NCBI GenBank assembly: GCA_026392325.1
Contig: JAPLCH010000246.1
Location: 1 to 13,475 of the forward strand
Direction of reading: 5' to 3'
Source of the DNA: Solirubrobacterales bacterium
GTDB lineage: Bacteria; Actinomycetota; Thermoleophilia; Solirubrobacterales; Solirubrobacteraceae
DNA: 13,475 nt
The notes below the pieces were generated by a model. The model made no database searches, was not told the origin of the DNA, and saw only the letters and a program-made list of their open reading frames with translations. Shown piece after piece: positions 6,080-13,475 of the stretch (position 1 is its first letter; the number at the start of each line of letters is the position of its first letter). A program made the position numbers and the translations under genes.

Positions 6080-7242
6080 TGGTTGACGGCGAAAGCATCG
6101 CAGGCCGATATCGGCTCGAGGGTCGGCTTGGTTCCGGTGGCATGTCCACGGTTCACCTTGCGATGGACGAACGACTCGAGCGCAAGGTTGCGGTCAAGCT
6201 GCTCGCAGAACACTTGGCAGATGACCCAGCCTTCATCTCGCGCTTCCGCCACGAGGCCTTGGCTGCGGCACGGCTCGTCCACCCGAATGTCGTTCAGGTC
6301 TTCGACTTCGGTCTTGACGAGTCATCACACCGCCACTTCATCGTTATGGAATTCGTCTCCGGGCACTCCTGCGCAGAACTTCTTCGTGACCGCGGCTCCA
6401 TCCCCGCAGCAGAGGTAGCCGGCTTCACAGCCGACTGCGCTGAAGGCCTTGCCTACGCCCATCGCCACGGGGTTGTCCACCGTGATGTGAAGCCAGGGAA
6501 CCTGCTCGTCACGGACGGCGGCAGAGTGAAGCTCGCAGACTTCGGAATCGCCAAGGCAACCGAACAGTCCTCAGTCACACAGGTTGGTTCTGTTCTGGGA
6601 ACCGCGGCCTATCTCGCCCCGGAGCAGGCAAGTGGAGAGGAAGCCTCTCCCCTCTGCGACATCTACGCATTGGGCGTGGTCGCCTACCAGCTGACAACAG
6701 GTCGCCTTCCTTACGAGGCAACATCGCTCTCGGAGCTCGTCCTTAAGCAGCAGCAGGAAGAGCCGCCGAGACTCGACACCGTTGACCCAAGGGTTCCCCG
6801 CGCCTTTGCTGACGCAGTAGAAAGCGCACTCTCCCTTGACCCTGCACAGCGGCCACAGGACGCAGCTCTGTTCGCAGCCATGCTCCGAGGCCAAAGCGTC
6901 GAGCAGGCGACCTCTGCCACACGGGTGCTCACGGGAGCCACTGCCGTTGCGGCAGCTCAAACTTCCATCTCCTCAGCAGAGCCCCGTCGAGCCCAGCCAC
7001 CCCGCCAGGCCGACCAACAGTCACAGAGCGCGAACGCTGCCCCAGCAAAGCGGAAGAATGTTGCCGCCCGCAGGTTCACAGCGTTCGTGGCAGTGATTGC
7101 CGTACTGCTCTTTGGTGGAGCTGCCGCCTACCTATCGACTCAGAACAGCAACACCGGAGTCAGCCTCAAGCAGGTCAGTGGCAACTCTGCAGGCGAGGCC
7201 GTGCAATCAATGCGCGACCTTGTCGACTCCAACACCAAGTAG
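6079..7242 (+). CDS. Membrane Ser/Thr protein kinase (PknB-type catalytic domain, no PASTA repeats)
   Basis: A 387-residue Hanks-type kinase. The catalytic domain (about 10-268) has every key element: the glycine loop GSGGMS (18-23), Lys40 in VAVK, Glu59 in RHEA, His134-Arg-Asp136 with KPGN141, DFG (154-156) and APE (180-182). The activation segment (157-180) holds several Ser/Thr for autophosphorylation. A 60-residue Ala/Gln/Ser-rich linker ends in the basic KRKNVAARR, and one membrane helix (about 333-351) follows. Only about 36 extracellular residues remain, with no PASTA repeats or other sensor domain. That makes the upstream lipoprotein, whose stop overlaps this ATG by one base, a candidate external partner. 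The convergent tgt ends eight bases beyond. Kinase activity is very likely; substrates and signals are unknown. Confidence 0.95.
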   Translation: MVDGESIAGRYRLEGRLGSGGMSTVHLAMDERLERKVAVKLLAEHLADDPAFISRFRHEALAAARLVHPNVVQVFDFGLDESSHRHFIVMEFVSGHSCAELLRDRGSIPAAEVAGFTADCAEGLAYAHRHGVVHRDVKPGNLLVTDGGRVKLADFGIAKATEQSSVTQVGSVLGTAAYLAPEQASGEEASPLCDIYALGVVAYQLTTGRLPYEATSLSELVLKQQQEEPPRLDTVDPRVPRAFADAVESALSLDPAQRPQDAALFAAMLRGQSVEQATSATRVLTGATAVAAAQTSISSAEPRRAQPPRQADQQSQSANAAPAKRKNVAARRFTAFVAVIAVLLFGGAAAYLSTQNSNTGVSLKQVSGNSAGEAVQSMRDLVDSNTK

Positions 7243-7244
7243 AA

Positions 7245-7260
7245 GGAAGCTCAGACTTCC
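7245..7260. terminator. Short hairpin between convergent kinase and tgt genes
   Basis: GGAAG and CTTCC pair around a six-base loop, spanning the eight-base gap and the tgt stop codon. There is no T run on either side. It may act as a weak shared terminator, but the stem is only five base pairs. Confidence 0.25.
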
Positions 7261-8459
7261 CAGGGCGCTGCGCCAGCGCGGAGCGCCGCAGCTGCAGCGG
7301 GAAGCGTGTCGTTTGCGACAGCATCGCGAAGGACATCCATCAGACGAGCGATGAAGAACAGGTTGTGCAGCGTCAGAAGCCGCATTGCCGTGTGTTCCTT
7401 AGCCCTGAGCAAATGGTGAATGTACGCCCGCGAGTACCCATCAGCGCAGGCAGGGCAGCCACAGCCATCAACGAGAATGTTCTTGTCCTCGCGGCCGGTG
7501 GCATGAGTCAGGTCAAGCCGCCAACGCTTGGAAGGATCAGCGACCACCGCAGTTCCATGGCGGCCAATCCGTGTTGGCATCGCACAATCGAAGGTGTCAA
7601 TACCCAACTCCACTCCACGGATCAGGTCATCCACATCGCCGATCCCAAGGAGGTGCCTGGGACTGTCAGGTGCAGTCTTGTCGAGCTCATCCGTTGCCCA
7701 GCTGACAACCTCGTACATCTGAGGTTTGTTCTCGCCAAGAGAGCCGCCGATTGCAATCCCATCAGGGTTTCTGGAGGCGACCGCTGCAGCTGACTCACGG
7801 CGCATGTCTTCATAGACGCCGCCCTGAACGATTCCGTAAACCATCTGCCAATCCGGGCCGTTCTCCTTGTGCCACGAAAGGCAGCGGTCAAGCCAGCGGT
7901 GGGTGCGCTCCGTTGACTTTGCCGTGTAGTCGCGGGTTACATGGAAGGGCGTGCACTCGTCAAAGACCAGAGCAATGTCTGACCCGAGCTTTGCCTGAAC
8001 TTCCATTGAGGTTTCTGGGCCCATGAACATCTTCGAGCCGTCGATGTACGAACGGAACCGAACGCCTTCTTCATCGATGCCGATGATGCTTCCCTGCCGC
8101 GCCGCACCGTTGGAGCTCCGCCCCTTGACCTCGTCAGCAACCGTGCCGTGGCCCATCGAAAAGACCTGAAATCCACCGGAGTCGGTGATGATAGGCCCCG
8201 GCCAGCGCATGAAATTCCCGAGACCGTCGAAGTCTGCGATGCGGTCGGCGCCCGGTTGAAGCATCAGATGGAACGTATTTCCGAGGACCATCTCAAAGCC
8301 AAGATCCGAAACCTCTCTTGGAGTCAGCGACTTGATCGTCCCCTTTGTGGCCAGCGGAACGAACGCCGGCGTGCGCAGGTCACCGTTGTGCAGGTGAAGG
8401 ACCCCTGAACGGGCCTGTGACCCGCTTGAGCGGGCTTGGATTTCGAAGCGTTCTGACAT
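7251..8459 (-). CDS. tgt: Queuine/preQ1 tRNA-guanine transglycosylase
   Basis: Tgt exchanges guanine-34 of tRNA-Asp, -Asn, -His and -Tyr for the queuosine precursor preQ1. The catalytic Asp93 is in DSGGFQVFS, and the nucleophile Asp291 is in DTFDCAMPTR. GGSLGE (238-243) is part of the base-binding loop. The zinc site is Cys333, Cys335, Cys338 and His365. At 402 residues it carries an insert of about 20 residues between VFSMG and EEGVRFRSYIDG (about 104-128) compared with the E. coli enzyme. From memory, similar inserts occur in Thermoleophilia homologues. The ATG lies three bases after the stop of the desaturase-like gene, so the two share a transcript. No other queuosine genes are in the window. 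Confidence 0.96.
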   Translation of the reverse strand: MSERFEIQARSSGSQARSGVLHLHNGDLRTPAFVPLATKGTIKSLTPREVSDLGFEMVLGNTFHLMLQPGADRIADFDGLGNFMRWPGPIITDSGGFQVFSMGHGTVADEVKGRSSNGAARQGSIIGIDEEGVRFRSYIDGSKMFMGPETSMEVQAKLGSDIALVFDECTPFHVTRDYTAKSTERTHRWLDRCLSWHKENGPDWQMVYGIVQGGVYEDMRRESAAAVASRNPDGIAIGGSLGENKPQMYEVVSWATDELDKTAPDSPRHLLGIGDVDDLIRGVELGIDTFDCAMPTRIGRHGTAVVADPSKRWRLDLTHATGREDKNILVDGCGCPACADGYSRAYIHHLLRAKEHTAMRLLTLHNLFFIARLMDVLRDAVANDTLPAAAAALRAGAAPWEV

Positions 8460-8462
8460 GTT

Positions 8463-9374
8463 CTAGTGGTGCGCTTGCAACTCGCGAAGCTGACGGTACT
8501 CGTCAACCGTGAGTGAGCGTCCGCTGACCGTGGAAAGAGCTGGGTCATGCGACAGATATTCGTCTTCAGATCTGCGCCAAACACGGATGTATCGATAGAA
8601 CGGAACGACTGGATGAAGGTGGTGAACCAAGTGGTAGTTCTGGTAGAGCAGCGCGAACTTCAGAACCCCTTCCAGGCCAATCCGATTCCGTGTGGCCTGA
8701 AACTTGTTCTCCTTCGGTGTCGCGTCGAGACCCCTGTGAGGGAGGTAGTCAAATGCCAGTCCCAAGAACGTAATCGTCAACCGGCTGGGGATCAGGTAGA
8801 GAACCAGCAGGTCAAAGAAGTGGCCTGAGATCACAATTGCTGCGACAACTCCCACCCACAATGTGAATTCAACGGCCGCCTGCGCCCGCTCAACCGCTGG
8901 CCTTTTCGAGAACCTCGGCAGGTAGTAGACGATGTAGTGAAGGTCAAGGGTGGCCCAGCGGAGAACTGTCGAGAGTCGGTTCCCGCCGGCCATGGTCCAC
9001 TCGTCAGGGTCACTCCCATCCACCTTGTTCGTGTGCTGATGGTGCTGCATGTGAATGAACCGGAACGCCCTGTAGCCGATGGGCGGCGCGAAAAATGGGA
9101 GCGCCAGATGACCCAGAAGGTTGTTGAAGCGCGTGTTGGAGGATGCCGAATGGTGGCTTGCCTCATGGGTCACCGTGAACATCATGTAGCCGGCCAAGCC
9201 GTTGATAACAGTCCCAAACGGCCATGCCATGACACCAGCAACAACAAGCCAACACGATCCGACATACATCGTCAACGCGCTCACAAAGAGAAGGAGTGTC
9301 GGCAATGCAACAAGCGGGACGGGTTCCTGAGGATCAGGAATCGTGCGGATCGAATCAGTGGAGCTCCCCGACAT
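8463..9374 (-). CDS. Membrane fatty acid desaturase/carotenoid hydroxylase-family di-iron enzyme
   Basis: A 303-residue integral membrane protein with hydrophobic segments at about 20-50, 53-68, 90-100, 168-184 and 187-208. The di-iron histidine boxes are complete: HEASHH (70-75), HMQHHQH (108-114) and HLVHHLH (248-254), with an extra His213 in DYLPHRG. This is the layout of the fatty acid desaturase superfamily. The third box (NYHLVHHLHPVVPFYRY) also resembles carotenoid ring hydroxylases and ketolases, so the substrate may be acyl lipid or carotenoid. The gene ends three bases before tgt. The ATG at 9374 lacks a good ribosome binding site. A TAGACT hexamer ends ten bases upstream of it on the minus strand, so a near-leaderless mRNA is possible but not shown. 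The repeat-bearing region lies upstream. Confidence 0.87.
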   Translation of the reverse strand: MSGSSTDSIRTIPDPQEPVPLVALPTLLLFVSALTMYVGSCWLVVAGVMAWPFGTVINGLAGYMMFTVTHEASHHSASSNTRFNNLLGHLALPFFAPPIGYRAFRFIHMQHHQHTNKVDGSDPDEWTMAGGNRLSTVLRWATLDLHYIVYYLPRFSKRPAVERAQAAVEFTLWVGVVAAIVISGHFFDLLVLYLIPSRLTITFLGLAFDYLPHRGLDATPKENKFQATRNRIGLEGVLKFALLYQNYHLVHHLHPVVPFYRYIRVWRRSEDEYLSHDPALSTVSGRSLTVDEYRQLRELQAHH

Positions 9375-9514
9375 CAGGTCCCAAGTCTAAATCCACTGCT
9401 CCTGCCTCACACGGGGCCCAATTGCCACACCGCAACTTCGGATCGCCCGACACCGCCCACCACCAGTGGTTCAGCCAAACAAACCTGGGCTGACAGACCT
9501 TCGGTTGGACTAGC

Positions 9515-9626
9515 CAGATCCGGCGCGTCTGGAGCGAACCGGAGGTGAGCGACGCAAAGCCGGGCTGGCGGGCCAACTGGAGGTCTCAAACCAGCACTAA
9601 GACACACCACCGGGCCAGCCAACCCA
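9515..9626. repeat. Degenerate intergenic direct repeat, copy 1
   Basis: Read on the plus strand, this copy contains CAGATCCGGCG (9515-9525), two AGCGA words, AGCCGGGCTG (9558-9567), an extra 28 or so bases, and a conserved 28-base block (9599-9626). The block is rich in CACCACC and GGGCCAGCCAACCCA and is identical to 9702-9729 in copy 2. The AGCGA part reads GGAGCGAACCGGAGGTGAGCGA. Confidence 0.75.
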
Positions 9627-9643
9627 GTCCATCGACACTCACT

Positions 9644-9729
9644 CAGATCCGGCGTTTCCCGGTAGCGAGCAGGATGCGAGCGAACGGCAGCCGGGCTGAG
9701 GAAGACACACCACCGGGCCAGCCAACCCA
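9644..9729. repeat. Degenerate intergenic direct repeat, copy 2
   Basis: This copy has the same order of blocks as copy 1: CAGATCCGGCG (9644-9654), two AGCGA words around GCAGGATGCG, AGCCGGGCTG (9689-9698) and the identical 28-base block (9702-9729). It is about 26 bases shorter because the insert after AGCCGGGCTG is missing. It ends only three bases from the gpmI stop codon, so it would form the 3' untranslated part of the glycolytic mRNA. CAGC-CGG-GCTG can form a tiny hairpin. Confidence 0.75.
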
Positions 9730-9732
9730 ACC

Positions 9733-11271
9733 TCAGGACTTGATCAGCGAAACACCAGTCATCTGAACGGGCTGCGAGACACCCAGAATGTTCAGAACGG
9801 TTGGAGCAACATCAGCGAGGATTCCACCGTCGCGGAGTCCGTCAACGTGCGTTGTGACGATCAGCGGCACCGGGTTCAAAGAGTGCGCAGTGTTGGGGCT
9901 GCCGTCAGGCTCAAGCATGTTGTCAGCGTTTCCGTGGTCGGCTGTGACAACGCAGACACCGCCCGAAGCGTGAACTGCTGCCACAACCTCGCCCAAGCAC
10001 CGGTCAACAGTCTCGATGGCCTCAACGGCTGCTGGGATGGACCCGGTGTGACCGACCATGTCGGCGTTGGCAAAGTTGATGATTCCGAACGCAGCACCGT
10101 CTTCGTTCCATGCCCCAACGAACGCTTCGGCTGCCTCCGGCCCACTCATCGCAGGCTTGAGGTCGTAAGTCGCAACGTCGCGCGGTGACTGGACCATTTC
10201 GCGGCGTTCGCCGTCATAGGCAGCTTCTGCGCCACCGTTGAAGAAGTAGGTGACGTGTGGATACTTCTCAGTCTCTGCACCATGCAGCTGCTTCAGTCCA
10301 GCTGCAGCAACTACGGATGAGAGCGTCACATCTGGATGGTGTGGCGGGAATGCGACTGGGTAAGGCCAGCCCTCCACATATTCAGTCATGCATGCGACCT
10401 TGGATGCAGGTGCTGCTCCGCGCCGATCCACCTCGGTGAACTCTGGGTTGGCCAGCGCATTGACTATTTCGCGCATTCTGTCTGGGCGAAAGTTGAAGCA
10501 GATGAATGAATCGCCGGACTTGATGGCGGTGTCGGCCCCAACGCTTGTGGGAAGGATGAACTCATCGGTCTCGTCGCGATCATGTGCGGCCTGTACTGAG
10601 GCAGCACCCGACTCCGCTTCGAACTCACCGTTGCCGTGCAGCATCAGATCTGTTGCCTTTTGGACGCGATCCCATCGTGAGTCGCGGTCCATTGCCCAGT
10701 AGCGACCAATGACGCTGCCAACACGTGCGTTCCCAGCCTGCTTGCACCACGCGTCAACCTTCTGGAGGTAACCAACGCCTGCTCTTGGGAGGGTGTCTCG
10801 GCCGTCGGTGAACGCGTGGACGATCACCTCACCTGTTGTGGCATCCCCTCCAAGTGCGATCAACGCTCGCAGGTGGTCCAGGCTGGAGTGAACCCCGCCG
10901 TCTGAGACGAGGCCGATCAGGTGTGTGCGCGGTGATTCCTTGAATGCGGCGGAGAGCACCTCATTCTCGTCAAATTGTCCATCTGCAACGGACTCATCGA
11001 TCCGCATCAGGTCCTGTCGCACAACAGCTCCAGCCCCAAGGTTCAGGTGACCCACCTCGCTGTTGCCCATCTGGCCTTCAGGAAGGCCGACAGCTGGCCC
11101 ACAGGCCGTCAGCGTGGTGTGAGGGTAGGAAGCCCAGAGTTCGTCGAATACTGGCGTGTCGGACAGGCTGACAGCGTTGCCGGGACCGTCCGGGGCAAGC
11201 CCCCACCCGTCAAGAATGATCAGGCAGGCCCGGGGGGCGGGCAGTGACTGTGCTCCGCCCGGAATGCTCAT
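9733..11271 (-). CDS. gpmI: 2,3-bisphosphoglycerate-independent phosphoglycerate mutase
   Basis: This enzyme interconverts 3-phosphoglycerate and 2-phosphoglycerate through a phosphoserine intermediate and needs manganese. At 512 residues it has the usual length. The metal site and nucleophile are visible: Asp21 in LDGWG, Ser71 in MGNSEVGH, Asp404 and His408 in NADMVGHTG, Asp445-His446 in TADHGNAD, and His463 in TAHS. Substrate-binding residues include HAFTDGRDT (152-160), GRYWAMDRD (189-197), FRPDR (261-265) and Lys336 in EKYPH. The ATG overlaps the tpiA stop by one base (TGATG), making it the last gene of the gap-pgk-tpiA-gpmI run. Actinobacteria commonly use the cofactor-dependent, unrelated enzyme, so this type is informative about lineage. 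Confidence 0.97.
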   Translation of the reverse strand: MSIPGGAQSLPAPRACLIILDGWGLAPDGPGNAVSLSDTPVFDELWASYPHTTLTACGPAVGLPEGQMGNSEVGHLNLGAGAVVRQDLMRIDESVADGQFDENEVLSAAFKESPRTHLIGLVSDGGVHSSLDHLRALIALGGDATTGEVIVHAFTDGRDTLPRAGVGYLQKVDAWCKQAGNARVGSVIGRYWAMDRDSRWDRVQKATDLMLHGNGEFEAESGAASVQAAHDRDETDEFILPTSVGADTAIKSGDSFICFNFRPDRMREIVNALANPEFTEVDRRGAAPASKVACMTEYVEGWPYPVAFPPHHPDVTLSSVVAAAGLKQLHGAETEKYPHVTYFFNGGAEAAYDGERREMVQSPRDVATYDLKPAMSGPEAAEAFVGAWNEDGAAFGIINFANADMVGHTGSIPAAVEAIETVDRCLGEVVAAVHASGGVCVVTADHGNADNMLEPDGSPNTAHSLNPVPLIVTTHVDGLRDGGILADVAPTVLNILGVSQPVQMTGVSLIKS

Positions 11272-12023
11272 CAGCTGGCGGCCGCCATGTCGGCAAGTGA
11301 GCCTGGGTCAAGCGAGGCCCCTCCGATCAACAGTCCGTCGCAGTCGGGAAGCGCGAGCAGCTCTCCGGCGTTGTCAGGCTTGGCCGATCCGCCGTAAAGG
11401 ATGCGAACTGAGTCAGCGGCCTCTTGGCTGCGCTCGGCGAGGAGTGAGCGGATGAAAGCGCAGGCTTCTTGCGCCTGCTCGGTGGTTGCAACCTTGCCTG
11501 TCCCGATTGCCCAGACAGGCTCATAGGCGATCGCGACCTTCAGCAGGTCAGCGTCTGAGATTGAGGAGAGTCCTTCAGTCACCTGCGTGCGAAGGCGTTC
11601 CTCCATCGTGCCGGCCTCGCGCTCAGCGTCCGTCTCGCCAACACAAAGCATTGGGGCGAGCTCAGCGTGAATGGCGGCGGCGACTTTCTTGGCAAGCGCC
11701 TCGTCAGTCTCGTTGAAGTAGGCGCGGCGCTCGGAGTGACCGAGGATCACCCCGTGGACGTCCAGTTCGCTCAGCATGGACGCTGAGATCTCCCCTGTGA
11801 AGGCGCCTGATGGTTCCTCGTGCATGTTCTGAGCGTAAACCTCAACCCGTGATCCGCGGGTTGAATCCACCATTGCCTCAAGTGAGGTGAATGGTGGGCA
11901 GATGATCACGTCAACCGCATCAGCCGTCGTCACTCGTGGCAGCAGGCCCTGAATGAAGTCTTCGGACTCCGCAACCGTCTTGTTCATCTTCCAATTACCG
12001 GCGATCATTGGTTTTCTGCTCAT
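11271..12023 (-). CDS. tpiA: Triose-phosphate isomerase
   Basis: This enzyme interconverts dihydroxyacetone phosphate and glyceraldehyde-3-phosphate. It has 250 residues, the standard length of the TIM barrel. Catalytic residues are Lys12 (GNWKMNK), His96 (GHSERR) and Glu168 (AYEPVWAIGTG). The loop closing over the substrate is 169-179, and phosphate contacts are in GGSAKP (211-216) and GGAS (234-237). The ATG overlaps the pgk stop by four bases (ATGA). A strong GGAGG ribosome binding site lies seven bases upstream, inside the end of pgk, which confirms the start. It is followed by gpmI. Confidence 0.97.
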   Translation of the reverse strand: MSRKPMIAGNWKMNKTVAESEDFIQGLLPRVTTADAVDVIICPPFTSLEAMVDSTRGSRVEVYAQNMHEEPSGAFTGEISASMLSELDVHGVILGHSERRAYFNETDEALAKKVAAAIHAELAPMLCVGETDAEREAGTMEERLRTQVTEGLSSISDADLLKVAIAYEPVWAIGTGKVATTEQAQEACAFIRSLLAERSQEAADSVRILYGGSAKPDNAGELLALPDCDGLLIGGASLDPGSLADMAAAS

Positions 12024-13198
12024 CTGAGTGCCTCCACTCCAGGAAGTTGTTTGCCTTCAATAAGTTCTAGGGCTGCTCCTCCGCCTGTGGAAATCCAGTC
12101 CACTTGCGCGGCAAGGCCAAACTGTGCGATCGCTGCGGCTGAGTCCCCGCCGCCAATCACTGTCATTCCGTCACTGGCAGCGACTCCCTCTGCAACGGTT
12201 CTTGTTCCGGTTGCAAACGGGGGAAGCTCAAATGCGCCCATCGGCCCGTTCCAGAACACCGTGCCACCTTGGCGGGCAGCTTCGGCATAGACGGCAGCGG
12301 ACTTGGGTCCGATGTCCAATCCCATCCAACCATCAGGAACGTCTACTCCAGCGAGTGATTGAACCTCAGTGTCAGCTGAAAACTCACGCCCGAGGACGAG
12401 ATCAACTGGAAGTTCCAGTGTCGCGTTGCAACCCGCGGCAACCTTGGCAAGTGCGGCCTCAGCGTGTGGAGCGTCAGCATCGGAACAGAGCGAGTCTCCA
12501 ACGCTGTGACCTTGCGCTTTGAGAAGCGGGAACACCATGGCTCCACCGACGAGTACCCGGTCGGCAACATCAAGGAATCGGGCGAGAACAGCAATCTTGT
12601 CGCTGACCTTGGACCCACCCACGATCGCCACCAGGGGCCGCTTGGGCTCTTTAAGCATCCACTCGATTGTTGCGACCTCCCTTTCAAGCAGAAGACCCGC
12701 AGCGCAAGGCAGCAACGCGGCGACACCAGTTGTTGAAGCGTGGGCCCTGTGGGCTGCGCCAAACGCATCATTGACGTAAACATCTGCGAGTGAGGCGAGG
12801 AACTTGGAGAGCTCTGGATCGTTCTTGGTCTCCCCTTCCTCATAACGAATGTTCTCGAGGATCAAAACTTGGCCGGGGAGCAGGTCCGCCGCCTGCTTGA
12901 CAACAGCTGGGCCACTTGTGCCCGCAGCGACAATCACGGTTGAGCCGAGAAGCTTGGCCAAGCGCTGGGCTATCGGCCAGACGGAAAGCTCTGGTTCCAC
13001 ACCGTGCGGTCGGCCAACATGAGTGACCAGTACGACTGAGGCTCCAGCATCGAGGAGGTAGCGCAGCGTTGGTAGCGCTTCCCTGATCCTCGTGTCGTCG
13101 GTGATGCCACCGTGGTTGAGCGGGGCATTGAGGTCCGACCGAAGCAGGACCTTCTTGCCCTTCACGTCAAGGCTGTCAAGGCCTTTGACTCCGTCCAT
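12020..13198 (-). CDS. pgk: Phosphoglycerate kinase
   Basis: Pgk transfers phosphate from 1,3-bisphosphoglycerate to ADP, a main ATP-forming step of glycolysis. Its 392 residues form the usual two domains. The N-terminal substrate-binding part has RSDLNAPL (20-27; most enzymes read RVDFNVPL), HVGRP (60-64) and DAFGAAHRAH (144-153). The hinge and C-terminal nucleotide site have GGSKVSDKI (194-202, with Lys197 and Lys201), FWNGPMGAFE (315-324) and GGGDSAAA (349-356). The variant residues lie at positions that differ among lineages and do not suggest loss of activity. The start is 43 bases after the gap stop, with only a weak purine-rich stretch upstream. The end overlaps tpiA. Confidence 0.97.
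   Translation of the reverse strand: MDGVKGLDSLDVKGKKVLLRSDLNAPLNHGGITDDTRIREALPTLRYLLDAGASVVLVTHVGRPHGVEPELSVWPIAQRLAKLLGSTVIVAAGTSGPAVVKQAADLLPGQVLILENIRYEEGETKNDPELSKFLASLADVYVNDAFGAAHRAHASTTGVAALLPCAAGLLLEREVATIEWMLKEPKRPLVAIVGGSKVSDKIAVLARFLDVADRVLVGGAMVFPLLKAQGHSVGDSLCSDADAPHAEAALAKVAAGCNATLELPVDLVLGREFSADTEVQSLAGVDVPDGWMGLDIGPKSAAVYAEAARQGGTVFWNGPMGAFELPPFATGTRTVAEGVAASDGMTVIGGGDSAAAIAQFGLAAQVDWISTGGGAALELIEGKQLPGVEALR
12031..12035 (-). promoter_or_regulatory. Ribosome binding site of tpiA inside pgk
   Basis: On the minus strand GGAGG occurs seven bases before the tpiA ATG, within the last codons of pgk. Together with the ATGA overlap it suggests both independent initiation and coupling. 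Confidence 0.7.
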
Positions 13199-13235
13199 GT
13201 CTCGTCTGTTCCGTTACGCGGTTGAGGCCGTCCGA

Positions 13236-13475
<240 letters not shown>

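Larger units (their letters stand above)
9375..9732. other. Intergenic stretch with repeats, between gpmI and the desaturase-like gene
   Basis: This 358-bp stretch separates two minus-strand genes and has no convincing coding sequence on either strand. Bases 9515-9729 hold two copies of a degenerate direct repeat, and 9449-9484 resembles part of a third. The segment next to the desaturase start (9375-9448) must hold that gene's promoter if it has one. No tRNA, tmRNA, SRP or known riboswitch pattern was recognised. Confidence 0.7.

Noticed and set aside
5596..6282. Long minus-strand open frame (228 codons) with poly-valine runs
   Set aside because: It is the complement of the Thr-rich lipoprotein tail and the kinase start. 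The valine runs simply mirror ACN codons, and no domain is seen.
9515..9729. CRISPR array
   Set aside because: Only two copies exist, the units are degenerate with uneven spacing (103 to 131 bases between blocks), and there are no cas genes.
9407..9730. Minus-strand frame of 107 codons in the repeat region
   Set aside because: The frame is made of the repeat copies (GWLARWCV and GLAGPVVC echo the 28-base block in two frames), has no ribosome binding site and resembles no protein.

Overview
The window looks like a chromosomal housekeeping region of a GC-rich actinobacterium. The evidence is a fairly high GC content, frequent GTG starts, 1-4 nt gene overlaps, a mycobacterial-type short beta-carbonic anhydrase and a pknB-type Ser/Thr kinase. 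Three further traits point tentatively to the class Thermoleophilia: a CcmG/CcmH pair (cytochrome c maturation System I, unusual in most Gram-positives), an about 20-residue insert in Tgt, and the RSDLNAPL/GGAMVFP variants of PGK. This placement rests on remembered family patterns, not on a search.

Layout. Plus strand, 2-1471: the C-terminal part of a winged-helix regulator, a four-base-overlapping unknown membrane-anchored helical protein, and a beta-carbonic anhydrase. A bidirectional-looking hairpin terminator (1510-1544) and a minus-strand tRNA-Gly(CCC) (1565-1635) follow. Next come a thioredoxin-fold CcmG/ResA-like protein and a CcmH-like protein that overlap by four bases (1690-2735). 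They converge on the minus-strand pair rlmH-argS (4817 down to 2755). Divergently from rlmH runs a plus-strand group: a metallophosphoesterase, a Thr-tailed lipoprotein and a membrane Ser/Thr kinase (4858-7242). This converges on a minus-strand pair, a desaturase-family membrane enzyme and tgt (9374 down to 7251). A 358-bp intergenic stretch (9375-9732) holds two copies of a degenerate direct repeat. The rest is a tight minus-strand glycolytic operon: gap (partial at the window edge), pgk, tpiA and gpmI (13475 down to 9733).

How it works together. gap-pgk-tpiA-gpmI covers the triose-phosphate to 2-phosphoglycerate part of glycolysis. CcmG and CcmH serve the thiol-redox side of cytochrome c haem attachment outside the membrane. 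rlmH, argS, tgt and the tRNA-Gly gene serve translation. The lipoprotein and kinase are translationally coupled and may form a surface-signalling unit; its ligand and targets are not evident. No mobile element, CRISPR array, phage gene or toxin-antitoxin system was seen. The least explained items are the repeat-bearing intergenic region, the lipoprotein/kinase pair, the regulator/helical-protein pair, and an arginyl-tRNA synthetase whose HIGH motif is replaced.
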